Source: Verrucosispora sioxanthis
GTDB lineage: Bacteria; Actinomycetota; Actinomycetes; Mycobacteriales; Micromonosporaceae
DNA: 64,000 nucleotides
Assembly (NCBI RefSeq): GCF_010560025.1
Contig: NZ_SAIY01000007.1
Span: forward strand, 186,001 to 250,000
Reading direction: 5' to 3'
The notes under the pieces were generated by a model that was not told where the DNA came from, made no database searches, and saw only the letters and a list, made by a program, of their open reading frames with translations. The translations under genes were made by a program, and so were the position numbers. Below are positions 41,584 to 48,959 of the stretch, one piece after another; the first letter of the stretch is position 1; every line of letters starts with the position of its first letter.

Positions 41584-42033
41584 TCACGAACCGGCGGACC
41601 GCAGGACGGCGAAGGCCCGCTCGGCGATGTGCCGGATCAGCCCGTCGTTGACGTCACGGTGCTCGTCGAGCAGGTCGAGGTCGCCGGGGCCGAGCCAGCG
41701 GTACTCGGTGTGCTTGCCCGCCTCCAGCACGGGAGCGGCCAGATCGCCGTCGACCCGAACCAGCCAGTCACTCTCGATCCGGGCCAGGCCGTCGTCCCCG
41801 ACGTAGCGGTACTCGCCGATCTCGGCGATCACCTCGGTGACCCGCCAGCCGGTCTCCTCGGTGACCTCCCGATGCAGCGCGTCCTGCACGGACTCGCCCG
41901 GTTCGAGGTGCCCGCCGACGATGTCCCAGCAGTTGGGGAAGAGCCGCCGGTGTGGCGAGCGGCGTTGGAAGAACAGGCGTCCGTCGGGGGCGACGATCAG
42001 CGCTCCCGCGCAGCGCAGCGGCTCGGTGGGCAC
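41584..42033 (-). CDS. NUDIX hydrolase
   Basis: A 149-residue NUDIX-domain pyrophosphatase. The NUDIX box is complete: GGHLEPGESVQDALHREVTEETGW, with the REVTEE glutamates that bind metal. The domain opens RCAGALIVAPDGRLFFQRRSPHRR, as in enzymes acting on nucleotide sugars or oxidised nucleotides. The substrate is unknown. GTG 42033 is one base after the +1 predicted from TACTCT at 42041-42046; the longer open frame upstream would start before the promoter. It is divergent from the CBS gene. Confidence 0.82.
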   Translation of the reverse strand: MPTEPLRCAGALIVAPDGRLFFQRRSPHRRLFPNCWDIVGGHLEPGESVQDALHREVTEETGWRVTEVIAEIGEYRYVGDDGLARIESDWLVRVDGDLAAPVLEAGKHTEYRWLGPGDLDLLDEHRDVNDGLIRHIAERAFAVLRSAGS

Positions 42034-42040
42034 GTCAAGC

Positions 42041-42046
42041 AGAGTA
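42041..42046 (-). promoter_or_regulatory. -10 element of the NUDIX gene (near-leaderless)
   Basis: TACTCT on the minus strand predicts +1 at 42034, one base before the GTG. Confidence 0.5.
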
Positions 42047-42150
42047 GTCGCGACTGTACCGGCACGACGATGTCCGGTCTTGTCCTGGAAACCTGCGGGG
42101 CTCACCATTGCGGGTAACCGGGTGCAGCCGTCCCAAAGGGGTGATGTGTC

Positions 42151-42543
42151 ATGCAGGTTCGGGAAGCCATGTCCAGTGAGATCCTCGTGGTCGGTCCGGA
42201 GCACACGCTCCGGCAGGCGGCGCGGATGATGTCGGAGCGCCGTATCGGGTCGGCAGTGGTGATCGACCCGGATTCCGAGGGGATCGGGATCATGACGGAG
42301 CGCGACGTGCTCAACGCGATCGGAGCCGGGCTCGACTGCGATATAGAGCGGACCGGGGCCCACCTGACCTGGGACGTCGTCTACGCGGGGCCGGAATGGA
42401 CGATCGAGGAAGCGGCGGCGGCGATGGCTCGGGGTGGCTTCCGGCACCTCGTCGTCCTCGACGGTCGTGAGGTCGCCGGGGTGATCTCGGTACGCGACAT
42501 CATGCGGGTGTGGGCGGCAAGCCGGATGGTCGGCACCGGCTGA
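42151..42543 (+). CDS. CBS-domain pair protein
   Basis: A 130-residue protein made of two CBS domains and nothing else: VREAMSSEILVVGPEHTLRQAARMMSERRIGSAVVID...IGIMTERDVL, then HLTWDVVYAGPEWTIEEAAAAMARGGFRHLVVLD...VAGVISVRDIM. CBS pairs bind adenosine nucleotides and often act as energy sensors; no effector domain is attached, so the partner is unknown. AAAGGGG lies upstream of ATG 42151. The neighbours share no obvious pathway. Confidence 0.85.
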   Translation: MQVREAMSSEILVVGPEHTLRQAARMMSERRIGSAVVIDPDSEGIGIMTERDVLNAIGAGLDCDIERTGAHLTWDVVYAGPEWTIEEAAAAMARGGFRHLVVLDGREVAGVISVRDIMRVWAASRMVGTG

Positions 42544-42648
42544 CCACGGTGGGCCGTCGGTCGATCCGTCGCGGGTTGGGCGGGCTGATCGGCGGGTAAT
42601 GCCCTAGCTGCGGGCGCGGGCGGAACCTGTCCCGCGTGGGGAGGCGTG

Positions 42649-43104
42649 ATGCGTGGCGCGGACCGGTTGATCCAGCAGCAGTACGAGATGCTCCTGCGGC
42701 GGGACGTGGCTTGCCTGCCGGAGCTGTACGCGACGGACGCCCACTACGCCATGCCGGGCGTCACGGTGCGTCCGAGCGAGTTGCCGGCCCTGCTGCGTAC
42801 CTGGACTGGTGCCTTTCCCGACCTGCGGGTCGAGCCGCTCGGTGCGGTACGCACGGCCGGTGGCGCGGCGGTCGAGCAGTTGCTGACCGGCACCCACACC
42901 GGCGTGCTGCACACCCCGTTCGGGACCGTCGCGCCCACCGGACGGGACGTCGCCTGGGAGGTGGTGGACGTGGTCCGGGTGCGTCGGGGGCGGATCGTCG
43001 CCTGGCGGTCCTACTTCGACTGGGGCCAGCTGATGACGCTGTTGGGTCTGCACCTGGCGGGAACGTCCCGGCGGCCGTCGGAACCGGTGGGCGTTCCGGC
43101 CTGA
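42649..43104 (+). CDS. SnoaL/NTF2-like protein
   Basis: A 151-residue cone-shaped-fold protein of the SnoaL/NTF2-like superfamily. It shows ADRLIQQQYEMLLRRDVACLPELYATDAHYAMPG, LPALLRTWTGAFPDLRVE and a closing RRGRIVAWRSYFDWGQLMTLLG. Members include polyketide cyclases, isomerases and non-catalytic binding proteins. No catalytic residue pattern lets me choose, and no biosynthetic genes are adjacent. GGGGAGG lies just upstream of the adjacent GTG 42646 and ATG 42649; I use the ATG. Confidence 0.7.
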   Translation: MRGADRLIQQQYEMLLRRDVACLPELYATDAHYAMPGVTVRPSELPALLRTWTGAFPDLRVEPLGAVRTAGGAAVEQLLTGTHTGVLHTPFGTVAPTGRDVAWEVVDVVRVRRGRIVAWRSYFDWGQLMTLLGLHLAGTSRRPSEPVGVPA

Positions 43105-43219
43105 GCTGCCGCACAGTCGGCGCGGGCGGGTGGGCCACCGGACGCGACCCGTTCACCCGACCCGGTGGCTCAGGATGCGGACATCGCCGTGCCTTCCGCG
43201 CACGTCCCACCTCCGCCCG

Positions 43220-43225
43220 TACGCT
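43220..43225 (+). promoter_or_regulatory. -10 element of the aminotransferase gene
   Basis: TACGCT predicts +1 at 43232, two bases before the ATG at 43234. Confidence 0.5.
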
Positions 43226-43233
43226 GAACAGCC

Positions 43234-44328
43234 ATGACCGCCGAGCAGCTGATCTCCTTCGCCCGTGGCGCCCCCTCACTGGACATTGTCGATGTCGAGG
43301 GGCTCAAGGCCGCCGCCGTCCGCGCCTTCGACGCCGACCCTGCCGGGGTGACCGCGTACGGCACCTCCGTCGGTTACGTCCCGCTCCGCAAGTGGATCGC
43401 CGAGAAGCACGGTGTCGAGGCGGAGCAGGTGCTGGTCACCAACGGCTCGTTGCAGGCCGACGCCTTTCTCTTCGACCACCTGGTGCGCCCCGGCGACGCG
43501 GTGGTGGTGGAGCGTCCCACCTACGACCGCACCCTGCTCAACCTGCGGAACATGGGCAGCGAACTGCACGCCGTCACCATCCAGCCGGACGGGATGGACA
43601 CCGCCGAGCTACGCAAGCTGCTGGAGTCCGGGGTGCGCCCCCGGCTGGCCCACGTCATTCCGAACTACCAGAATCCGGCGGGCGTGACGCTGTCCCTGGA
43701 GAAGCGTCGCGAACTACTCGACCTGGCCGCCGAGTTCGGCTTCACGATCTTCGAGGACGACCCGTACGCCGACATCCGGTTCCGGGGTGAGGCGCTGCCG
43801 TCGATGCTGTCGATGGACACCCGCAACGTGGTCGTGCACGCCTCCAGCTTCACCAAGACCGTCTGCCCGGGCGTTCGGGTGGGCTACCTGGTGGGTCCGG
43901 CCGACCTGATCGGCGACATCGCGAAGAAGGCGACGAGCCTCTACATCTCGCCCGGCATGGTGTCCCAGGCGATCGTGCACCAGTTCTGCGTGTCGGGGGA
44001 CATCGACCGGTCGATCGAGACGGTGCGGGCGGCCCTCGGCGAGCGCGCCACGGTGCTCGCCGAGTCGCTGCGCCGGCACATTCCCCAGGCCCGGTTCGTG
44101 GAGCCCGACGGCGGCTACTTCCTCTGGGTCGAGTTGCCGGAGGACGTCGAGGTCGACCGGCTCGCCCCGGCGGCGGCCGAGCGTGGCGTCGCGGTGGTCA
44201 AGGGCAGCGATTTCGTGCTGGACGGTGGGCGGCACGCCCTCCGGCTGGCCTATTCGGCGGTCACCGCGGACCGGATCGACGAGGGCGTTCGGCGGCTGGC
44301 CGAGGCGATGGCGTCGGTGCGTGACTAA
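43234..44328 (+). CDS. PLP-dependent aminotransferase (2-aminoadipate/LysN-like)
   Basis: A 364-residue fold-type I aminotransferase. Visible features are ISFARGAPSLDIVDVEGL, GYVPLRKWIAEKHGV, the cofactor aspartate region in IPNYQNPAGVTLS and IFEDDPYADIRF, the Schiff-base lysine in SSFTKTVCPGVRVGYLVGP, and the carboxylate-binding arginine in HALRLAYSA. It resembles the LysN/2-aminoadipate transaminase group, which has broad specificity. There is no GntR DNA-binding domain, so it is a stand-alone enzyme. The near-leaderless start is ATG 43234. A compact hairpin follows the stop. Confidence 0.82.
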   Translation: MTAEQLISFARGAPSLDIVDVEGLKAAAVRAFDADPAGVTAYGTSVGYVPLRKWIAEKHGVEAEQVLVTNGSLQADAFLFDHLVRPGDAVVVERPTYDRTLLNLRNMGSELHAVTIQPDGMDTAELRKLLESGVRPRLAHVIPNYQNPAGVTLSLEKRRELLDLAAEFGFTIFEDDPYADIRFRGEALPSMLSMDTRNVVVHASSFTKTVCPGVRVGYLVGPADLIGDIAKKATSLYISPGMVSQAIVHQFCVSGDIDRSIETVRAALGERATVLAESLRRHIPQARFVEPDGGYFLWVELPEDVEVDRLAPAAAERGVAVVKGSDFVLDGGRHALRLAYSAVTADRIDEGVRRLAEAMASVRD

Positions 44329-44330
44329 AT

Positions 44331-44352
44331 TTCTGTCGGCTTTCCGACAGAA
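44331..44352 (+). terminator. Hairpin after the aminotransferase gene
   Basis: A perfect 9-bp inverted repeat, TTCTGTCGG / CCGACAGAA, with a CTTT loop, two bases after the stop. It is unusually A/T-rich for the window. The remaining 231 bases to the next gene show only the corA promoter. Confidence 0.65.
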
Positions 44353-44547
44353 TGGCGATACCGACCGGCTCGGGTCTCCCGCTGATGCGACTCGGGGCCC
44401 ACAATGCTGCGAGCGTTACTCACGACGCGTAGGCACAACCCCCCGCCCCCACGGCGCCGGGCGGGCCGGATCACCCCTCACCCCCCGATGCGGTCCGGTC
44501 CGTCCGGCGCCACCCCCGGCCGTCCGGCCATGATCGCTGTGGCGGCG

Positions 44548-44553
44548 TAACCT
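44548..44553 (+). promoter_or_regulatory. -10 element of the corA-like gene
   Basis: TAACCT predicts +1 near 44560. The leader of about 24 bases carries GGGGGAGGG. Confidence 0.45.
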
Positions 44554-44583
44554 GCAAACCGCAGCCGGCGGGGGGAGGGCGTA

Positions 44584-45759
44584 ATGACGGAGCGGACGCG
44601 GCGCACGGGGGCGACCGCCCCGGCCACCGCTGGCGACAGGACCGCGAGCGCCAACGGCAGCCGGGCCCTGCGGCCGCGGAGCTGGTCGCCGGTTCGGGCA
44701 GTGACTCGTCGGCTCAGCCCCGACGGATCACAGTCCGGCCAGCCGTCGACCGAGCGGCGACGTAACGCCGTGGTCGACTGCGCGCTCTACCTCGACGGTC
44801 AGCGGCAGGCCGGCGACTGGGACTACGCCGACGCGCTCGCCGCGGCGCGCAGCGCCGAAGCGGGTTTCGTCTGGCTCGGTCTGCACGAGCCGGAGCTGGC
44901 CGAGATGACCGACATCGCCACCACCTACGGGCTGCACGAGCTGGCCGTGGAGGACGCGGTCAAGGCTCAACAGCGTCCGAAGCTCGAACGTTTCGGCGAG
45001 GTCAGCTTCCTGGTGCTGCGCACCGCCCGCTACTGCGAGCACACCGAGCTGACGGAGAACTCCGAGGTGGTGGAGACCGGGCAGGTGATGCTCTTCATCG
45101 GCCCGCAGTTCGTGATCAGCGTCCGGCACGGTGACGCCTGCCGGCTCGCGCCCGTCCGCGAGGAGCTGGAGGCTCGCCGGGAGCTGCTGCTCAACGGTCC
45201 CTGGGCCGTCGCGTACGCGATCACGGACCGGGTCGTCGACCTCTACCTGGAGGTCGCCGACCAGCTCGAGGACGACATGGACGTGCTGGAGACGGAGGTG
45301 TTCGACCGCCAGACCAGCGGCCGGATCCAGCGGATCTACCAGATGAAGCGGGAACTGGTCGAGTTCAAGCGGGCGGTGATGCCGTTGCAGCGGCCGCTGG
45401 TGACGCTGACCTCGCAGATGAACCGGGACGTGCCCAAGGAGGTACGCCGCTACTTCCGGGACGTGCAGGATCACCTCAGCCGCACCGTTGAGCAGGTCAA
45501 CTCGTACGACGACCTGCTCAACTCGATCCTCCAGGCGCGGCTGGCCCAGGTCACTGTCGACCAGAACAACGACATGCGCAAGATCGCGGCCTGGGCGGCC
45601 ATCGCCGCCGTGTGGACCGCGATCGCCGGCATCTACGGCATGAACTTCGACTTCATGCCGGAGCTGAGGGTGACCTACGGCTACCCCGTGGTGCTGGCCC
45701 TGATGCTCAGCATCTCGTTGGCCCTCTACCGCTGGTTCCGCCGCAACGACTGGCTCTGA
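44584..45759 (+). CDS. corA: CorA-family magnesium/cobalt transporter
   Basis: A 391-residue divalent metal channel of the CorA family. After a disordered Arg/Ser/Thr-rich extension of about 60 residues comes the cytoplasmic funnel domain (CALYLDGQ...VWLGLHEPELAEM), including the long stalk helix. It ends in two membrane segments joined by the selectivity motif YGMNFDFMPEL, and a short basic C-terminus (RWFRRNDWL). It should form a pentamer carrying Mg2+ into the cell. The start ATG 44584 is supported by GGGGGAGGG. The N-terminal extension is longer than in typical CorA. Confidence 0.9.
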   Translation: MTERTRRTGATAPATAGDRTASANGSRALRPRSWSPVRAVTRRLSPDGSQSGQPSTERRRNAVVDCALYLDGQRQAGDWDYADALAAARSAEAGFVWLGLHEPELAEMTDIATTYGLHELAVEDAVKAQQRPKLERFGEVSFLVLRTARYCEHTELTENSEVVETGQVMLFIGPQFVISVRHGDACRLAPVREELEARRELLLNGPWAVAYAITDRVVDLYLEVADQLEDDMDVLETEVFDRQTSGRIQRIYQMKRELVEFKRAVMPLQRPLVTLTSQMNRDVPKEVRRYFRDVQDHLSRTVEQVNSYDDLLNSILQARLAQVTVDQNNDMRKIAAWAAIAAVWTAIAGIYGMNFDFMPELRVTYGYPVVLALMLSISLALYRWFRRNDWL

Positions 45760-45800
45760 CCCTCGCCCCACCCGACCGCTCGCCGCGCCGTCGCGTCGAC

Positions 45801-45849
45801 CATGAAGTTGTTGCCGCGCTCACCGGAGTGTCGCGGCAACAACTTCATG
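45801..45849. terminator. Bidirectional hairpin, family B
   Basis: A perfect 18-bp inverted repeat (45801-45818 with 45832-45849) with a 13-base loop lies between the convergent corA and DUF5324-like genes. Its right side continues AACTTCATGATCAA, shared apart from one base with the hairpin at 50,166-50,224. Confidence 0.75.
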
Positions 45850-45874
45850 ATCAATCTCGGTGGGGCGGGAGGGG

Positions 45875-46606
45875 TCAGGCGCGGGTGTTGGACTTGTGGT
45901 TGGTGGCCTTGCTCAGGTCGTCGGCGGGGCGGCCGGTGGTGGTGCGGGCACCCTCGGCGACCGAGGGGACCTTCCCGGTGGTGGCGACGCCGGACGGGGC
46001 GGTAGCGGTGGTGGCGCTGTCGCTGGCGGCCACCGCCGAGCTGCCCGCGCCGGTCGAGACCTTGCCGGCACCGGCCGGACCGGCCGTACGCACCTCGATG
46101 GTCTCCACCTCGTCGTGCATCGGCTCAAGCGCGGCACCCGTGTCGTACTCGGCCCACTCCTGCTGCTCACGGTGCCGGCGCAGGGCCATCGCACCGGCGA
46201 GCCCGGCCACCGCACCGGCGGCCAACAAGCCGAACATGGTCCCGCTCCGGCGGGACTTCCTCTTCGCCTTCATCTTCTTCGCCTTCCTGGTGACCGCGGC
46301 CTGCTTGGCGAGGGCGGTCTTCTTTCCCTTGACGGCCCGATCGGCCGCGTCGGACTGCGCGTGACGTACGGCCAGAGCGAGCGGCGCGAGAGCGGCGGCC
46401 GTCGACGCGAGGCCGCTCGATGCCCGATCCCGGACCACGACGGCGGTCGGTGCCACCGCGCCGCGGGCCGCCTGGAATCGCGGGCCGACCGTGTCGCCGG
46501 CTCCCCTCGCGGCATGCGTGGCGGCCTGCCTCAGGTGACCGATGCTGCGATTGAGTTCGGCCCGGGCCAACTGCGCCTGGCTCTTGCGCCGCCAGTTTCC
46601 AAACAC
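45875..46606 (-). CDS. Single-pass membrane protein (DUF5324-like)
   Basis: A 243-residue protein. The N-terminal half is alanine-rich and helical (AQLARAELNRSIGHLRQAATHAARGAGDTV...) with several tracts that could be coiled coil. A strongly basic segment (KAAVTRKAKKMKAKRKSRRSG-like, about residues 125-145) and one membrane segment (TMFGLLAAGAVAGLAGAMAL) follow, then a Thr/Ala-rich tail. The layout and position next to cyclophilin resemble actinobacterial DUF5324 proteins, whose role is unknown. GTG 46606 is chosen because AGGAGGTG lies six bases upstream. The gene is divergent from the cyclophilin gene. Confidence 0.6.
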   Translation of the reverse strand: MFGNWRRKSQAQLARAELNRSIGHLRQAATHAARGAGDTVGPRFQAARGAVAPTAVVVRDRASSGLASTAAALAPLALAVRHAQSDAADRAVKGKKTALAKQAAVTRKAKKMKAKRKSRRSGTMFGLLAAGAVAGLAGAMALRRHREQQEWAEYDTGAALEPMHDEVETIEVRTAGPAGAGKVSTGAGSSAVAASDSATTATAPSGVATTGKVPSVAEGARTTTGRPADDLSKATNHKSNTRA

Positions 46607-46722
46607 GGTCCCACCTCCTGGGAGTTGCTCTGTCTCATCCTCCACCTTCGGATGCCTCCGCATGTCCAGATCGGGCACATGGGAGGATCCGCATGGAACT
46701 GACCAACGAGTAAGGAGTACCC

Positions 46723-47250
46723 GTGGCCGAGGCTGTCTACGCCACCGTGCACACCAACGCCGGCCCGATCCGGCTGGAACTCTTCGCCAACCACGCGCCG
46801 AAGACCGTTCGCAACTTCGTCGAGCTGGCCGAGGGCACGCGTGAGTACACCGATCCGCGGACCGGGCAGCCGGGCAACGGTCCGTACTACGACGGCACCA
46901 TCTCGCACCGCGTGATCAGCGGTTTCATGATTCAGATGGGTGACCCGACCGGCACCGGTCGTGGCGGGCCGGGCTACACCTTCGCCGACGAGTTCCACCC
47001 CGAGCTGCGGTTCGACCGGCCGTACCTGCTGGCGATGGCGAACGCCGGGCCCGGCACCAACGGCTCGCAGTTCTTCATCACCGTCTCGCCGACGCCGCAC
47101 CTGAACAACCGGCACACCATCTTCGGGCAGGTGGCCGACGAGCAGTCCGCGAAGATCGTCGAGGCGATCGCCAACACCCCGACCGGTCCCAGCGACCGGC
47201 CGCTCCAGGACGTCGTCATCGAGCGCATCGAGATCGAGCGCTCGGCCTGA
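46723..47250 (+). CDS. Peptidyl-prolyl cis-trans isomerase (cyclophilin)
   Basis: A 175-residue cytoplasmic cyclophilin catalysing proline isomerisation during protein folding. Typical features are TNAGPIRLELFANHAPKTVRNFVELA, the catalytic arginine region in YYDGTISHRVISGFMIQMGDPTGTGRGGPGY, MANAGPGTNGSQFFI and TPHLNNRHTIFGQV. There is no signal peptide. GTG 46723 is well supported by AAGGAG. It lies upstream of the rhomboid gene in the same direction, but that gene has its own predicted promoter. Confidence 0.92.
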   Translation: MAEAVYATVHTNAGPIRLELFANHAPKTVRNFVELAEGTREYTDPRTGQPGNGPYYDGTISHRVISGFMIQMGDPTGTGRGGPGYTFADEFHPELRFDRPYLLAMANAGPGTNGSQFFITVSPTPHLNNRHTIFGQVADEQSAKIVEAIANTPTGPSDRPLQDVVIERIEIERSA

Positions 47251-47357
47251 CCCGCGCTGGATCCGGCCCGCCGGCCGAGGCTGGGCGCGGCGGGCCGGGC
47301 GCGGGCGACCTGTACGGACCGGGACATGCCTCGACCCGCCTGAGCGACGGCTCGGGG

Positions 47358-47363
47358 TACCTT
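47358..47363 (+). promoter_or_regulatory. -10 element of the rhomboid leader ORF
   Basis: TACCTT predicts +1 at 47370, one base before an ATG at 47371. Confidence 0.5.
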
Positions 47364-47370
47364 TGCTCGC

Positions 47371-47406
47371 ATGACTGAGCGCTCGGGTGCCTGGGGCCAA
47401 CGATGA
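47371..47406 (+). CDS. Putative 11-codon leaderless leader peptide
   Basis: ATG 47371 opens an 11-codon frame (MTERSGAWGQR) whose TGA at 47404-47406 overlaps the rhomboid ATG at 47403 in an ATGA. It sits one base after the predicted transcription start, so ribosomes could load at the 5' end, translate it and reinitiate on the rhomboid gene. The rhomboid ATG has no strong ribosome binding site of its own. Expression is inferred only from these signals. It is too short for any family comparison. Confidence 0.5.
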   Translation: MTERSGAWGQR

Positions 47407-48314
47407 GCGAGTCCCCACCGACCACGCCGGCCTGCTATCGCCACCCCGGCCGGGAGACGTACGTCCGCTGCACGCGGTGTGACCGGTCGATCTGCCCCGA
47501 CTGCATGAACGAGGCGTCGGTCGGGTTCCAGTGCCCGGAGTGCGTGTCGGAGGGACGCCGCAGCGTGCGGCCGGCGCGTACCGCCTTCGGTGGCGGGGTC
47601 GTCGGTCGACACGGTTACGTGACCAAGACCCTGATCGCCCTCAACCTGCTGGTGATGCTGGCGTCGATCGCCTCGGACCGGGGCGGCGACGCGGCGGCCG
47701 GCGGTAACGGCTTCGGCGGGCTGATGGGCGGCGGCACCCCGTTGACCGAGTGGGGCGCGGTGCTGGGTCGGGCGATGTTTCTCGACGGCACCGTCGGCGG
47801 CGTCGCCGAGGGCCAGTGGTACCGCCTGATCACCGCGATGTTCCTGCACTACGGCGTGGTGCACCTGCTGCTGAACATGTGGGCGCTCTGGGTGCTCGGT
47901 CGTTCGCTGGAGGCGGTACTCGGGCCGCTGCGTTTCGCCGCGCTCTACTTCATCGCCGGCTTCGGCGGCAACGTCGCGGTCTACGTGTTCAGCGCGCCCA
48001 ACCAGATGTCGGCGGGAGCGTCGACCGCCATCTTCGGCCTGTTCGCGGCGATATTCGTGATCATGCGGCGACTCGGGCGGGACACCTCGGCCATCGTCCC
48101 CATCCTGGTGATCAACCTGATCTTCACCTTCACCGTGCCGCAGATCTCGATCGCCGGTCACCTCGGCGGCCTGGTGTTCGGTGCGCTGATGGCGCTGGTG
48201 CTGGCCTATGCGCCGCGCTCGCGCCGGACGCTCGTGCAGGTCGCTGGTGGCGCGATCATCGTGGTGCTACTGCTCGGGATGGCCCTGGTTCGCACCGCCG
48301 CGCTGCTGGGCTGA
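47403..48314 (+). CDS. Rhomboid intramembrane serine protease with N-terminal zinc finger
   Basis: A 303-residue membrane protease. The N-terminal cytoplasmic region has paired cysteines (C11, C23, C26, C31, C34, C44, C47, with H14) as in B-box-like zinc ribbons common in actinobacterial rhomboids. Six or more membrane segments follow. Catalytic features are the oxyanion asparagine in HLLLNMWALW, the serine in GASTAIFGL and the histidine in AGHLGGLVFG. The serine motif has threonine where glycine is usual (GAST rather than GASG), which may affect activity. Substrates are unknown. Its ATG overlaps the short upstream ORF. Confidence 0.85.
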   Translation: MSESPPTTPACYRHPGRETYVRCTRCDRSICPDCMNEASVGFQCPECVSEGRRSVRPARTAFGGGVVGRHGYVTKTLIALNLLVMLASIASDRGGDAAAGGNGFGGLMGGGTPLTEWGAVLGRAMFLDGTVGGVAEGQWYRLITAMFLHYGVVHLLLNMWALWVLGRSLEAVLGPLRFAALYFIAGFGGNVAVYVFSAPNQMSAGASTAIFGLFAAIFVIMRRLGRDTSAIVPILVINLIFTFTVPQISIAGHLGGLVFGALMALVLAYAPRSRRTLVQVAGGAIIVVLLLGMALVRTAALLG

Positions 48315-48389
48315 CGCTGCCCGGCACCGTGCCGGCGGGACCGGGCAGCACCGCCGGCCCACGTCGCCGGCCCGGGTGCGCGGAGCGGA

Positions 48390-48833
48390 TCAGCCGGTGC
48401 CGCCGGGACTCGCCGCCCGGGCGGCGCGCAACGCGTCGGCGACCTCGGCCGGATCGGTTCCGAGATCGAGCCGGCTGAACAGGTGCAGCGAGTCGCCCGT
48501 GTCGATCTCCAAGGTCGGTCCGGCGAGTCCGCGCCCGGACCGACGGTGCAGCTGGATGTTCTCCACAGTCGGCCAGGGCAGGTGCCGTCGGCTCAGCATC
48601 CCGGCCGGCACGGTGACGCCGGTCGCGTCCACCGCCAGCCGCACCGGCGCGAGCAGATCCCGCAGGCCCCAGCCGACGAGGATCACCGCGGCCAACCCGC
48701 CGAGCACCGGCCGGAGCGGGTCCCCTGCGGCGAGCAGCATCCCCAGGGCGAGCACGACAACCGCGGCAGCCAGCTTGAGGACGGGTAGGGCGGGTGGCAC
48801 CCGCCACCGCTGTGCGATCGTGTCGTCCGCCAC
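48390..48833 (-). CDS. Membrane protein with bacterial PH-like domain
   Basis: A 147-residue protein with two hydrophobic segments near the N-terminus (LPVLKLAAAVVVLALGMLLAAGD and LRPVLGGLAAVILVGWGL). A small PH-like beta domain follows: VRLAVDATGVTVPAGMLSRRHLPWPTVENIQLHRRS...GPTLEIDTGDSLHLFSRLDLG. Such proteins are common and uncharacterised in actinobacteria. GTG 48833 starts the first hydrophobic stretch after a short soluble tail. It is convergent with rhomboid and divergent from the thiolase gene. Confidence 0.65.
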   Translation of the reverse strand: MADDTIAQRWRVPPALPVLKLAAAVVVLALGMLLAAGDPLRPVLGGLAAVILVGWGLRDLLAPVRLAVDATGVTVPAGMLSRRHLPWPTVENIQLHRRSGRGLAGPTLEIDTGDSLHLFSRLDLGTDPAEVADALRAARAASPGGTG

Positions 48834-48922
48834 GGCACCAGCATGCCAGCGCCGCCGGGAACCGGCATCCGCCCCGGGGCCGTGCCCGAGGGCGGGGTCG
48901 GGGAGGACGGCCAGGGTGGGCG

Positions 48923-48928
48923 TAGGAT
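48923..48928 (+). promoter_or_regulatory. -10 element of the thiolase gene
   Basis: TAGGAT predicts +1 near 48935. The leader of about 25 bases carries GGGGAG. Confidence 0.45.
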
Positions 48929-48959
48929 CGGGAGCAGCCCAAGTTACCGGGGAGTAGAC

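Noticed and set aside
46974..48161. A 395-codon minus-strand frame opposite cyclophilin and rhomboid
   Set aside because: It is antisense to two well-supported genes, and its compos­ition is typical of a shadow frame.
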